NCBI GenBank assembly: GCA_022885665.1
Contig: JAGQDJ010000077.1
Location: 434,001-498,000 of the forward strand
DNA from: Triops longicaudatus
Lineage: Eukaryota; Arthropoda; Branchiopoda; Notostraca; Triopsidae
Direction: 5' to 3'
DNA: 64,000 bases
In this document: positions 37,362 through 50,600 of the stretch, piece by piece
Layout: each line of letters starts with the position of its first letter
Position numbering within the stretch: the stretch's first letter is position 1
Translations under genes and position numbers: made by a program
Notes under the pieces: generated by a model
What the model was told of the DNA's origin: nothing
The model's input: only the letters and a program-made list of their open reading frames with translations
The model's database searches: none

Positions 37362-37744
37362 GCCTTGTGCACTATATTAGCACCGAAGAAAGGGTCTAGA
37401 CAACGAGAAAGGGCAAGGAAGGGAGCAGTATTGTACGAAATTTGTCTCTGTTTGCCTGGTCCAGAATAATTCACCTGTCGTCGCGTCTTATAATTATCTT
37501 TTCAGAGAGGAGGGCATTTTGTATTTTTAACCCTTCCTCTTCCTGGCTAACGTAACTACGTAATAAGATTCAGTTGCCACTGCTACCGCGTTAGTCTGTA
37601 GGATTTTTTACGCTCTGCTTTAGGGAATGAGGAGGAAGAGGAGATCATTAAGTTATTTGGCTCGTGAGCATTCCTTAACTCGGCGGTCTTTTGGTCTTTT
37701 ACCTTCTTGACGCTCTGCAAAGCCCTCAACCGAAAGTCTGGCAC

Positions 37745-37761
37745 CCATTAGTTGCTAATGG
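37745..37761. promoter_or_regulatory. Inverted pair of homeodomain-type sites
   Basis: CCATTAG-TTG-CTAATGG is a perfect 7-bp inverted repeat with a 3-bp spacer. Each arm contains CTAATGG, a good match to TAAT-type sites bound by Msx/NK-class homeodomains. It lies in a less AT-rich block, as expected for an enhancer. Confidence 0.35.
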
Positions 37762-39749
37762 AGACAGGCAGAGCGTTTAGCTTTATGGAGGCTGCCAGTG
37801 CCAAGGACTTCTAACGAGCCCATCTGTCTTACGCAGCGATTGTATGACTGTGAGATGCAAAAATCTTTGCTCTCCTTGTGATAACTCTAATGAAGAAGGT
37901 GACAGGTGACGAAAGCACCCGTCACAACTCACGAGAAACAACCCCTAAGCTCATTATATCCTTCGCTTTGCATCACCTCTGACGCTCTAAATACACAAAC
38001 CTGTTCGCTTTTCTTTGCATTCAACACAATCTATCAGGCTAATTACGTATATAGGTCGACACGAGCAATGGACTCATTTTTATGCTTTATTTGGATCAAG
38101 AGATATATTATTTATTTTGATTGTCTGATACATTTTATAAAATTCATTTATTTTCTGACGTTTTTCATGCAACCAAGTTTTACTAATTTCTTACAAATAA
38201 AGGAACATGCATAATGTTTACGTACTTGAAGTGTTTAATTACTTGAGAAAAAAGTATTTAATAACTACTTGTGAAATTTAGGGGCACATAACCGTACGCT
38301 TTAAAAGGAACACTTTTGCATTTAAGCACATGAAGAATATATCTCGTAAGTTAGTACTTTCGTAATACTAGAAAACAGGAAGCTCTCCAGGGAAAATTTT
38401 TCAGAAGGCTTAGCAGCATTTGACATTGTGGGGCACAGCACATGATCTTTTCTTGTCGCCAAGATTTACGAGATGCTTTAAAGCGCCCGTACCCACCAAC
38501 TTATTTCCGTTTGAGCAGCACGCTCCAATGTTAAAAGAGCTCCATCTCCTGCTCCTCGCCATATTATTACATTTCTTTTTTCTTCACTGATTCTTCTGGG
38601 GGAAATTTGACGACAGGGTCTCCGTCGCCGACCGCTTATCGAGCGTTTGCTTTGATACACTCGTTGCACCTCCAACTCATTATTCATAGCCGAATCAGAT
38701 GGGTGTCACTGATGGTTCAGGCCCGGAGGTCAAAAAAGCGCAAAGAAGATGACTGCAATGCGGGGGCGACGACATAGGAATGTTCACCACCACTCTGCAA
38801 GTTCATAGCTAAACTATGGGCACGTAAAATGGATGAGAACTGGGGCCAGGACGACATAGGCAATGCCAAGAATGTGTGACAGGCATAAATATCGCAGCTA
38901 AATCGGTAATCATTAAGTTTTCTCCTTTACAGTGACTCCTCCTCGTTTTTACATTTCTTTTTATCGTTTCTCGAGTCTAACATTACAGCTTTTCCGTTTA
39001 AGCAGAAATGCTTAAAAGGGGCGGAGTTCCTTGACATGCTTGTCTAAACTGACACAGGAGCCAGTTTAGAGATAAGCCCGCAGGGGGAAAAAGAAATTTC
39101 GACCACGCGTGAGAGGGAATTTAATGTCTTACTTCCAGAGGAGAAGAGAACAAGATTGTGTGATCGTTTAAGAGCGAGAAGGGGGAAGAAGTGTGTATGA
39201 TGAACTGGCGTGCTCAAAATAGTCTCGTCGGCATTGCAGTATAACAGCCCATGGGTTTTGCTTTGAAAACTCCCGAGGTGAACAGCAAAACTGCTATACA
39301 ATATAACACACGCCGCCAGGGACCATTTTGTCGTTGGATATGGGAATTCTGGCTTATCCGATTTACGGGCTAGTGCGCCCATTTGCCATGCGATTCGGCA
39401 ACCCGGAGGAGAGAAGGAGGCGCTATAAACGCTTGCCATCATCCAACTTGCCCTAACATTGCACGAGTCATTAGCGTTCCGATTCACTGCCTCCTTTTTT
39501 ACAGAAAAATACTTTTTTCCCCGCCCGAGGCGGAACAAAAAAGAATGAAAAAGCTTGCGACACAATTGGTAACCATTTCGTCTTTTATCGCCTTTTATTG
39601 CTCCTGATTTCTGTCCAAAGCACTCTATACTCTTTCAATCTCTTCTCGGAACGCAGTTACGGAACGGGTGTCAATTTCCTTGAACATTTTTATCGTTCTA
39701 ACCCAAACTGTCTTTCGTAAGCTTTTATCCTCTTTCGCTATGAAAACAG

Positions 39750-39801
39750 TGTGCAGAAAATTTCTGCACAATTTTTGTACATATTTGCCAGAAATGTACA
39801 A
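39750..39801. repeat. Two adjacent perfect inverted repeats
   Basis: TGTGCAGAAA and TTTCTGCACA, separated by one A, form a 21-bp inverted repeat at 39750-39770. Immediately after, TTGTACAT (39775-39782) and ATGTACAA (39794-39801) form a hairpin with an 11-nt loop. No open frame or terminator context explains them. Confidence 0.4.
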
Positions 39802-41779
39802 GAAATAACACATACCTTACTTAACCGTGAAAGACTAAATTAAGTACGTAGAGTTGTTTTCAGAGATTTATCAAAGACTCACTCATATTCCACACAGAAA
39901 AAAAATAACAAATTGCAAGATCTTCGATGCAACTAGGAAATGTATAAAAACATGAATAAAAAAATGAGTATCGATTTCGAATAGCCGAATGTGCCAAAAC
40001 TAATTAAATTAGTTAATTTTTAAAACTTTTAGGACAACGGACGTATCTCACATTTTTTAGAAATTAAAAAATCAATTTGAAATGTACGATTTTGACGATA
40101 TTTTGACGATTTAAAATACCATTTAAAAACTGGTCCTCAAAACTTTGAATTTTGTTAACTACACAGAACTTCTCGCGATCGCCATGCTCCTGAAGGTCTT
40201 TGACTATTGGAGTGCACATTTTTTTTAGTCAAAACCTTTACTTTGCTGCCTAAGTAAACTTATTAATGACTTCCTGTTCCAATCGGGTTCATTAGCTGAA
40301 CAAAATAGGCGTGGTTTCGCCTTCTTTTCGGGACGACAAGGTCTCGAATTCCTCTTGCGAATTTCCTCTAGTATAAGCATATGTGTAAATTTATAGGAAA
40401 AGGGCTGGAATTTGTGTCCCATTCCGAACGGAAATTCGATTCTCCCCCGATCGATCTCCCCGCCCTAGGGTTAAAAGTAAACGTTCTAAAAGCAGAGAAT
40501 TTACCCCGAAATAGCAAACAAATGTCCAGTTCTGTTCGTTTGCCAATTTTTACCCGTTTTCTAATCGCAGAATCTCGTATAAATCCCTGGAGGACTTTAA
40601 CGACTTCCTCCCTTTGCGTTCCACTAAGTTCGGTTTTGTTAGACATCTGTTATCTAATGAAGAACGACAAGAGGATTCCTTGTCCGTCTCCAAGAAAATT
40701 TGCTGAATTGGAAAATTGCTGTCCCGGACTTAAAACAACGAAAAGGCGGAGCTACTTTTACCTGCTCAGTTTTTTAAAGTGTAAAAGGAGGGTAAAACTT
40801 ATCGTTCAAGTACGCCCCGCAACGAAGCGACATCTTTGTGCCAAAATAACTCACAAAGGTCCTTAAAAATGTCACTGATTATTTGTCACGTTTTCTTAGA
40901 AAACTTCATTTCCCGTAAGAATATTCCGAGTGTAAAAGTTTTTCGTCTCGCGCACTTTTAAAGTTCTGCAAAGATATTGAAAGTGGTGATAATAATAGAA
41001 AGTAGGCCAGACACACCTGAACTCTCTTAACGCTTGCCAGTTGAGTGTCGGAAACTTACTTGACCACCTAATAGTTCGAAAGTGCCGGCTTTTATTCACT
41101 GATCCTTTGGAGACTTGTATAAACATAACCGGAACTCACGCTTCTCGTTTTCAAAAATCATGACTTTGTGTTCAGGGAAGACAAGATTAGACCTCCAAGA
41201 ATTTGCATTCGAATTATGATATCATCCTAGACGGGCTGACAGGCCACCCACTAACAATTCCATAGTTTTCCACCAAGAGTTCGGCCAAGTTTATCACGGT
41301 ACTTTTGACTAGCGTGCCCCGACTACAACCTGTTTCTCGAGGAGGGACAAGCTGCGGGTTCTTATTTTTCTGTGCACGGGTGATAGCGAAGGATTTCGGT
41401 AACCACCCAATCAAGGTCCTCATTTAAGTCTTGCACGTCATCGCCTTGTCAGCTTGTCGATCACAGCCGCGGCATAATGGTCAGTTCTGTCCCACGTTTT
41501 CGGAAATTGAGCCCCTTGCCCTCGGGGCAGAGAAAGGAGTTAGCTTTGTGTAGAACTAAAAGGCCTCTAAAAACCGTAAAAACACAATACTCAGGGCGCC
41601 ACCCCCTAGTGAGGGTAAAGGATCGCGGAGTATGCGCCCCTTTCGGCAAGCCGTACGAGCATGTGCAGCTAGAGTGTCAGCAGTAGACGTTTGAGGATTG
41701 TCTCATTGTTTTATAGCTCAGCGTCCCTACAATTCTCATTTCCTCCTTCACCACATTCCCAACCCTTCACTACTCCTCA

Positions 41780-41803
41780 CCCCCCCCCCCCAAAAAAAAA
41801 AAA
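41780..41803 (+). repeat. C12-A12 homopolymer block
   Basis: Twelve C directly followed by twelve A. This is low-complexity DNA prone to length variation and assembly error. Confidence 0.85.
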
Positions 41804-42278
41804 TACATTTTGGATGCAAAAGGTATTGTTTCTAGGAAATGCAATAATAAAGTTAAATGAAAAATTGTAGAATTGCAAACATTGTAGAATAATATCGTAA
41901 GCAAATGTCAGGACTTCAAATAAATAAAATATAATCTCGTTATAACGAACTGTTGGATTTAAATGAACGAAAAAATGGTGTCTGATGTACAAAAATATTA
42001 AACAATTAAAATTCAAGTAAAAGGTATAAATAATGGAAGTAATATTACGCAAGTTGCCAAGTTCAGTGAATTGATTTGTCATTAAAAGGTTGTTTAATAG
42101 TGAAAGTAGCCTTGGGTTTATTATTCTTGTTTGTTTTAATACGATTTTTAAGATGATGTAGTTTTCAATTTTAAGACCACCTGGTTGGGGAAGTCCCTTT
42201 CCATATTTGGGAGCGATTTCGGAAAACCGGTCAGCGTATCAGCTTTTATGGGGGGCGGCCAATTAGTGCAACTCCCGT

Positions 42279-42290
42279 GGGGGGGGGGGG
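42279..42290 (+). repeat. 12-nt G tract
   Basis: Twelve consecutive G in otherwise mixed sequence, one of four long G/C tracts in the desert. Confidence 0.85.
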
Positions 42291-45200
42291 AAAGTTGTCC
42301 TGTTTTTTCTAAGTGAGGCATTGGAGCTTGCTGATGAAGTCTATTTCTCAGCGCACACACGCAGACAACACGCACCGAGCAACCTGCTTGCTTATAAGAG
42401 AGTTGCGAGGCCTCCCACCTTGCGTCCCTTCAAACTTATGTCACGGTCGATCGCCGAAGATGAATTGAAACGAGTCTTTGTTAAAGCGATTTATTATCAC
42501 GTATGCTTATCTAACTTTTATAGTATCGAAAAGAGTTTAAGAGCGAGAAGCCTTGGTTCATGACTTGGAAAGAATGCAAGCTGCGGCATTCACTTTTTTA
42601 TTACTAAGCGATTCGTATACCATTTCTTCTATATAGGGGCTCTACGCAGTCGCAAGTCTTGTTACTTACGCAAGTTGCGCAGTGAGTGTACGCCCAACCA
42701 AGGGCACTATCAGTCGAGATGTAATAACTAATGAGATCCAAATGAGTTATTCGAATTCTTGGCAACGCACACCAGAGTGGTTTTGAACTTCATATAGAAC
42801 GTATTTGTTTAAATTAATAAAAAACCCGTTAAATTTAAATGAGCGAATTGAAATAGTAGAAATGCAAAAAAAGGAAGAAATTCGCATTTGAGATCACGCA
42901 CAAATATTCAAAGCCAAGGTTGAATCTCTAATTACTCGTCAAAAATACATTAATTTAAATTAGTAGAGGAACTTGTTCTTTGCATAGCAAAGATTTGTAT
43001 CATTGGAAACATGCATATATTTATCATAATTATAAATGCTGTGGACTCGAGGTTAAAGTTCTGATAACTTTTTGCCGAATTTCTTAATACATCTTAACCT
43101 TAATTCAAAACAATTATCGTGATTAATGGACGAGGGTGGTAACTGCACACCAACACTGTACTTTTATTGATATTGCCTGACAACTGGGAAAAAAGCATTA
43201 CGTCAGTTCATCCATGAGGGCAGCCGCCACCTCCGCCCTATAATTACCGTCTATGCATAGTAAAACCTGCTAAACGCCTTTGTAACCTAAACATGAACAT
43301 TAAAGAATCCGTAACGATTCTGTAAACTACCGCGTTTTATGACTTTTAATTTCTTTCTGAACTGGTCAATTTGTTTCATTGCCGTGAACCTTGTGAGGTC
43401 CGTGAAACGATTTTTAATTATAAGAGTCTACTCAGCACATGAACGTGTAAAAAAACGGCCTGATACTGAGTACACTATTATTGATTGTCACAGATATTTT
43501 GCGAAGCCAAATACGGCTGAAAGAGATATTTTTTTACAACACCTTAGGCTTGCACCTAAGTGCGATGTCTGTTGCTGTTCATTTGTAATTGAACAATAAG
43601 CTTTAGTATGCCAGGTATCGTTTTTTGGAAGAGTGAAGCGTGTGATCTTTTTATTAGTGATTCAAATTTAACACATTTAATAGTTTTCTAAAACCATTAG
43701 TTGGTGAAAAAAGACATAAAAATAACATTGAGATGTATATTGAGCAGTGAACATTTATTGGATTAATATTTTTTGCCTTATTGATTTTTGTTGCACCGGT
43801 GAAAAATAAGAATAGCCATGTTAACTCGTGGTTTCGAGGCAACTGAATTATGAATGGGAACTCAGACGTTAAATACTAATTGATTGCCATAATATCCAGC
43901 TTCGGCATACTTTTGCCATAAAAAGTCAATATTTCGAATATAAAAAAGTGAAAGTGCCTAAAGTAGTTATTCCAAAGGAAATATTTTGAGGTACGTGTAA
44001 CCTAATGGCAAGAAATTCCTCGACGCAACGATCGCCTTGCGTTACGATAGTTTTTATGCAGCGAATGCGCTACTGTAACACCGTGTTTCACCCAAGCAAC
44101 CTAAACCAGATTTATTGAGAACTTGTTAGAAATAAGTCGTTTGATAGTGCCGTTTTTGGTCCCGTTTGTCAATGTTCCTTTTTATTTACTCCTTTCTCTT
44201 ACGAAAAGCCAAATTACGATCTTTTATTGCAGTCGTTTCCAAGAAAAAAGGCGACAAAATTTTGTGCATTTTAATGGATGAGAAAAAGAGAAGAAAGAAA
44301 CCTTTTGTGAGTCAGAGCCTATTGCGACGGCATTCGGTGCTTGATGTGGCAATACTCCCGCATTTTCGTGCAGGCACAAGGAGGAGGCGAAAAAAGTGTA
44401 CAGCATCTCTCCCTGGAGACAGATCCCTCGCTCTGCGTTTAGCGTGTTGAGCTAAGGGATTCCCGCAATGTTCCTCAGATCACAACCGCGGGATTTCGGG
44501 GTGGTCGATGCCGGCAGGAATGCTTAGGCATTGTCCCTGCTGTGTGGCTGTCATTGAAAATCTTTTGTAGACCACCCGACGTCACCAATTCAAGCGTCGC
44601 CCCAACACCCATGATATAAAAAGGCAATAAAAGCCCACTATAACCAACGTAGCGGATAAAAAGAAGGAACGTAAAGAGGTAACAAGATGAGTAGACATCC
44701 AGAAAGCAGAAAGAGAAAAATGTTTGCCGTTGCCACCGCCACCAGCTTTTCTTAAACGATTGCTAAAGTAGGATTTTATAAGAAAGAGAAAGAGATGCAG
44801 CATATGGGAATAATAAAAAAAAATAAAATACTAAAAATGTTAGTAAACTCGGCTTGAGACGAGAATCGATGGCCCACCCTGACGGTTTCTTCTGAAGAAA
44901 AAAAATCATAAACTTGAAAAAAGAGCTAGTCCTGTGGCTTTTGTCTTGGGTATCCAATTTACGAGCCACCTGCAATTATTTAGCGTCAGGCGGGAGCAAG
45001 ACAAGGCATTGAATGGGTCGAGCTAACTAACCGGTGCCGAAAATCTTTCCCTCCCATGAGCTCTTTATTCCTGCATGTTTCTGATACACACCTTTTAGGT
45101 CATTTCGTGGGATATTTTGTAAGACTTAATTATACCAAAGGTAAATTTTACATAATCTCTCTTGAAAAATGCAGCAAAAACTTCCAATGCTCTATAAGGT

Positions 45201-46027
45201 AACGGGGAGCCCAATTTGGCCTAACAAAAAACTTTGGCGGCTTAGAAGTTTGTAAATCCGAATCCCAAACGAGGGTCATTTGTCTTTTTTCTTCCTTGCT
45301 CCGAAAATTTATCAGCTTCCAATCAACAGGAGCTTGAAAACCAAGCTACTGCGCAAGACTTTCTGCCCCGAAAAGGAAACCAAGTGTCCCGGTCTGCTGC
45401 TCCAAACTACGTTTATTACCTCGCACATTAATTAGCTCGAGTCCTAATTAGTTTATGCGAAACTTAAAAGAAAAGAAAAATAATTCAAGGACGAAATACC
45501 TAAATAGACTGAAGGTTAATGTAACGAGTACCAAAAACATAATGCGCAGCTGCATGAACTGTGTTAGAAAGGGTTTCTTTCAGAAATAATAACCCAGGGA
45601 ATTTTAAGAAATACAGCAAAATAAAAGGGACTTCGTTGGAATTTCGAGAATTTCCAGCTAAGAAATCGTGCATTTTCCCCAGGTAAAGACAAGCGCTCGG
45701 CATGTATAAATATGTCCAAACTGAACGGTACTGGAAACGCGGGTTTAAGCAGTCAAACGTCTAGTGATCGGACGAGATAATGCGGAAAGGATTAATGGCT
45801 CCAATTAATTCAGCGGCCCTGAAGACTTGCTTATTTATATGACAGGTGTAACACGGATAAAAAATGATTTTTTCCCTTTTATCCTCCACTCATTTGCCCG
45901 AATGTCAAAAGCAGATTAACTAACAGTGACAGAAAATACAATAGTCAAATTTACCGCTTAAATGTATCCTCAAATTGCAGCGACCTTGACTTCTGACAGG
46001 TTTCAAGTAGTAAAAACTTGTATTGGG

Positions 46028-46078
46028 TAATATTTTAGATTTTTATAATATTTTAGTTTTAGTAATATTTTAGTTTTA
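46028..46078 (+). repeat. Short tandem repeat, TAATATTTTAGTTTT-type unit
   Basis: Three imperfect copies of a 16-19 bp AT-rich unit containing TAATATTTTAG. Confidence 0.7.
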
Positions 46079-47653
46079 CTCGAGTGTCGCCGCAGTAAGT
46101 CGAAACGACGAAGACAAACCCTTTTTCTTGTTTTCTCGCATTTGTGGTGAAGGTGACGTCCGGTTTTGCATGTAAGCAACTTCACGTTTCACATATGTTT
46201 GTGTATAACGTGCTTGTAGTGAGGTTCTTAAACCGAGCAACGCCACCAGTCAGGTTCTCGAAGGTGTTCTGTGTTGAAAATTTTTTGTTACGGGAACGAA
46301 GAGTGGTTTTAGAGGCGCTGTGCTTTTGCCTTTAGTTAAAAATAAAAAAAAGGAAGAACTAGCTAGCTCTTGGTTAGAAAACCATCCGGTTTTTGGAACT
46401 TGCTTGCCAGAGCCACCAGGCTGTCAAATTAGCTTAACTGGCCGTGTCGTATCGCTAATTTGTTATTCCGGCTTTGAGATTCCTGTTGAGGTTAAGCTCA
46501 GAGCAAGAGAGAGAAGAAGCAGGTGGAGGAGGGACAGAAAGACCCCCAGGCCGCTCACCAGCAAGTTGTTGCGAGAGTCCACTAAGGGCTATTCAATTAG
46601 CCGGATCTTAATGAATATTTATGACCCTGTCCAAACCAGCCAGGTAGATCTACGTAAAGAAGGAGAGGCCGATGTCTTCTTCTTTTTTTTTACTATTTTT
46701 TCTTTGGTCCTTTTCAGCTAGGAACTTGGCCAAACGCATTGATACTACTAACTCCCCTGAAAAGAAGAATGAAAACAAGAAGAAAGCTTCAGTGGTCGAG
46801 CTGGTGGCGAAGTGGTGATAAATTGTAAGTGGCCATTGCTAACAAATGACGGGCAACCTTTTATAGTCCTATACAAGGGTAGAAATTCGTGACGCTCATT
46901 ACAAGTTAAAGCCAATTATATCATGTGGCTCAAATTATCTGCTCTTCTTACGTGACGTAAAAGCACAAAGTGGTACAACAAGGGCAAAACTTCTTTCTCC
47001 AGTCTCCCTTCTTTTTTATCGCTCCATTTAATCGTCGCGTAATTGTTTGCTTTGCAAACATAAAGTCAATTATCATTCCGTTATTATCTTTTTTTTACGT
47101 GACCCACTTATGCAGTAAAGTGTAGCTTTGAAATCGTAAGAGTGACTATGTTTTATACGAATGTCTGAAATTCTTTGTCAGTGACTTTTATTAACAGCAA
47201 GCTGTCTTGTAAATTAAAACTTATGACTTCCGGTGTTCGGTTTTATTTTCGTATTCTTCATACTTATCCGTCATCAACCTACTGGGGCACAGCTAATTAT
47301 TCCAAAGCTTCGTTTCTATTGTTACTATTTTTTGGCAAATTTGCTTTTGTTTTGCGATTCACGTAAATTTATAATACTTGTTCCATTTCCAGTTCCAAGC
47401 ATCAACAGCAATCTTGCTTGTTCTTAAACTTACTTCGCTGTATTTCCATAATTCAAAACTAAATTTTAAATTTAAACTCAAATTTAGCAAATTTAAAATT
47501 CAGTATTTTTTTTTTTACTTGTAGCCCTTCTAAACCGTTCAGAGCCAACTAGAACTACCACTTCCAATCGCTTTATTTGTTTCACACTTAAAAATATATT
47601 TTAAAAAAAAATCATTAATAGGTTCCAGGGCGTATAGACCCGACATTTGCAAG

Positions 47654-47673
47654 TAGGTCCCTATAGGGACCTA
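47654..47673. repeat. 20-bp perfect palindrome
   Basis: TAGGTCCCTATAGGGACCTA is self-complementary over all 20 bases. AATAGGTTCC lies about 30 bp upstream and GAACCTATATAG about 75 bp downstream, so the palindrome may be the centre of a larger, looser inverted structure. It could be a dimeric binding site or a transposon relic. Confidence 0.5.
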
Positions 47674-50600
47674 ATGGTGTCATCTTAGGAATTTTGGACC
47701 GGCGGGGACTGTTAGGGCCGAAGAGGCGGCCACCCCTTCACCCTACAAGAACCTATATAGTGGCTTTCAACCCAATTGTCACGCAATCCATTTGAAATTA
47801 CACAGCAAAAGAAAGACTACCTCCTAGCCATGACGAACCTCCCCCTTACCACTCATGAACTTACAACTCCGTTAGCAATTTCTACGATTTTCATTGAAAT
47901 TTCGTTTCCAGCATTTAAACGAAATTCCTTGCAGATGGTTTTCTTCTGGTATCAAAAAGCTTTCCCTTATAAACTCTTTATATACGAATTTTGTTAACAA
48001 AAATAGCGGAAATAATTCTTAAAAAAATAAATAAAATAAAACCTTGACCTTGGAAAAATTCCGATCCGTAACTGACTTCATTCTCCCCTTCGCCTCACTC
48101 TCCCGTCTGATGACAGTTTCGATACATCATTCGGCCAAATTAAGTGACTTGACAAGAGTCATGAATATAGTATTACGTTGCACTGATTTGATCAAGGGAC
48201 ATAAGAGGACGAAAAACTAACCCTGTCAACTTTGTGAGTAGATTGACATAAAAAGGCGCTATTTTTCTGTACTTAAATTTGACAGTAGAAAAATAATTAA
48301 TGTTTTCTCACGAAGTTATTTCTCATGAATGAAGCCTCGCTTCCGAGGTTGAAAGTAGTGAACATAATCAATCGTACCTACGAAAATAATTATTCTCATG
48401 AAAAGGTTACACTGATAAGATGTAATTTAAATCGCATTCACATTATCCTTAAAAGTATGTTAAACAGTTTAGTTAGCTACACACACCGTGTTATTTCAAA
48501 ACAAGTGAACCCAATTAATGTTTTGAAACCCCTGAAATTAATATGATAGGAATTTTCTCTACGGGGCACCGTGGAAATTAAACACGAAAATACCATTATT
48601 ATGCCCCAAATTGCGTCCTCTTATACTCGAGAACCACCATAATGTAAAGTACAAATTGGACTTTTTTTCACAAAATAATAAGTAATTTTGATGTCTTTTT
48701 GTGGCACCGCAACCTTAAGAGTTAAAGCATAACTTTGACTTAAATATTGATTCTTGTGTGAAGAGATGTTGGGAATTCCATTGGTCGGTTCTTAACCATA
48801 AATTTTCTTTAACTTTTAATCATTCCTAAGTTTGTGTTGTTTCTCGCAATTCTTAGCATTTCCATCAAAAGTAATATCCTTAATTAAGGGTATCCACTTT
48901 AACTGAGCAGGTAGACCATATTTATGCACAATTCATTTTCACTGTCTCAAAGGAACATTCTTCGACTAAACATTTACCATGGTTATGTGTAACAAATAAG
49001 TTCCAGCGATCCCTTCTAATCTCGTGTTTTATGTGCTTAAAAACTTTATGAGATCATCATTTTCGCAAGGTCTTTTGGTTGGAAATAGAGCTTGAATATC
49101 CTTTATTAACTTATCAGATGACCACACGTGTGAAAATTACACGCTGCATACACGATGCATGTTCCTACTTTGCGCAACTCCTTCACTCACACGGAAACTT
49201 TTCGGGGCTGGATTAACCACATAACTAGGAGATCGCCTGTAACAAAAGCCTACCTCTGCACTCGAAAATGATAACACATAAAGCCGGAGCTCGCTTAAAC
49301 AATAGAAACTCCCTCTTCGCCTTCCGAAAACTACCGTAGCGAAGTCAAGTTAGTCTCGGAGCGTAGTCCAATCAGTCCAGTCAAGTCTTTATGGTGTAAT
49401 TACGTCCAATGCAAGAAGATGAGGTCAGGGTATTTTAGAAAGATTCATTCCAGCTCAGGAATGTTTGCAAACTAGTCCCTATCACAAAAAAACTGAGGGA
49501 GATCCCTGACTCTCTTCGAGTGAGCTAACATTACCTCACCTGCTCTTTTATCCCTTCCGTGTCGGTTATCCGTTCCTTATTTTCTGACCAGCAAGAATGA
49601 AACGGTCGAGTGAAGGCAAGAACTTGCATTGATAATAGCCTTAACTTATGATAGCTATTTGTGTCCGTCAACAATTATACTTCGCAAATGGACGTTAGTT
49701 ACCATTATTATCTATTGCCAAGGATTACTTGCCACCATAATGGTATGTTTGTGCACTGAATGACGCCGCAGAAGAGTTCTTTTTTCCTTCTGCTTCTTTT
49801 TTTCCACGGGCTTCTCTTATAAAGCTCCTCCCCACATCATCTCCATCGTCATCATGAGGCGCTGATGGTGTTGTTACAAGACAATCAGCGCATAATGAGG
49901 ATGTTGCTATGGCCGGAGGTCGCCTGACCATAAGAAAACGGCTAATTAGCGTTATGCTCATAAATTCCGTGCCGTTCTAGCGAGACCAATCCTTTCTCCC
50001 TTACTCCTTGCGTATATTTCACTCTTTATTTTTTCCGTTATCCAAGCGTCTTTTAACCTTCCCGCGTTTCAAAACCTTTCGATTCGCATCCCAGGCCTCT
50101 CGACTCATTTACAGGACCCTAAAATGCCTGATAGCTTATTTTAATTCCCTACACTCTTCTTCAGTAGTATTTCACCTCGCTCCCCTTTTTCCCCACTCTT
50201 TTTAGCTTCTTTTCATTTTTTTTTCATACGTAGCTAACAGGCTGGAGAAAGGAAAGAGAGAAGAGGCCACACTCTGATGTCATATAGGGCGTGAGCTCTG
50301 CTTTTTCAGAGCTTTGTTACATGCTAAGTTTCTTTCTTGGCTCCTTCTATGTTTGTTACTCCATTGCGCCGTAAATTTCTTGGCACACAATGGGAGCTAA
50401 ATGAAACGCGTTAATTAATGCCAAGGCTGATACGTTATTGTGCTGTTTTTCCATCTAGGAAAGGAAAGTCAGAGGAAGAAAAAGAAACCCTGGCTAACAC
50501 GCCGCTACTTGGAAACAGGCGCCCGCGCGAGTTAATTGTATCATCATTACTAAAAAAAGGAAAACCTCCACGATACTTTTAGTACTAATGAGCTGGCTTG

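Noticed and set aside
39044..39565. 173-codon open frame, minus strand
   Set aside because: No recognisable domain, no coding-like composition and no plausible splice partner; it lies in mixed non-coding DNA and starts and stops arbitrarily.
40381..40866. 161-codon open frame, plus strand
   Set aside because: The translation has no family resemblance or repeating structural pattern, and another long frame is open on the opposite strand over the same bases.
46320..46721. 133-codon open frame, plus strand
   Set aside because: It starts from a non-ATG codon, runs into a T-rich tail and covers a block better explained as regulatory sequence.
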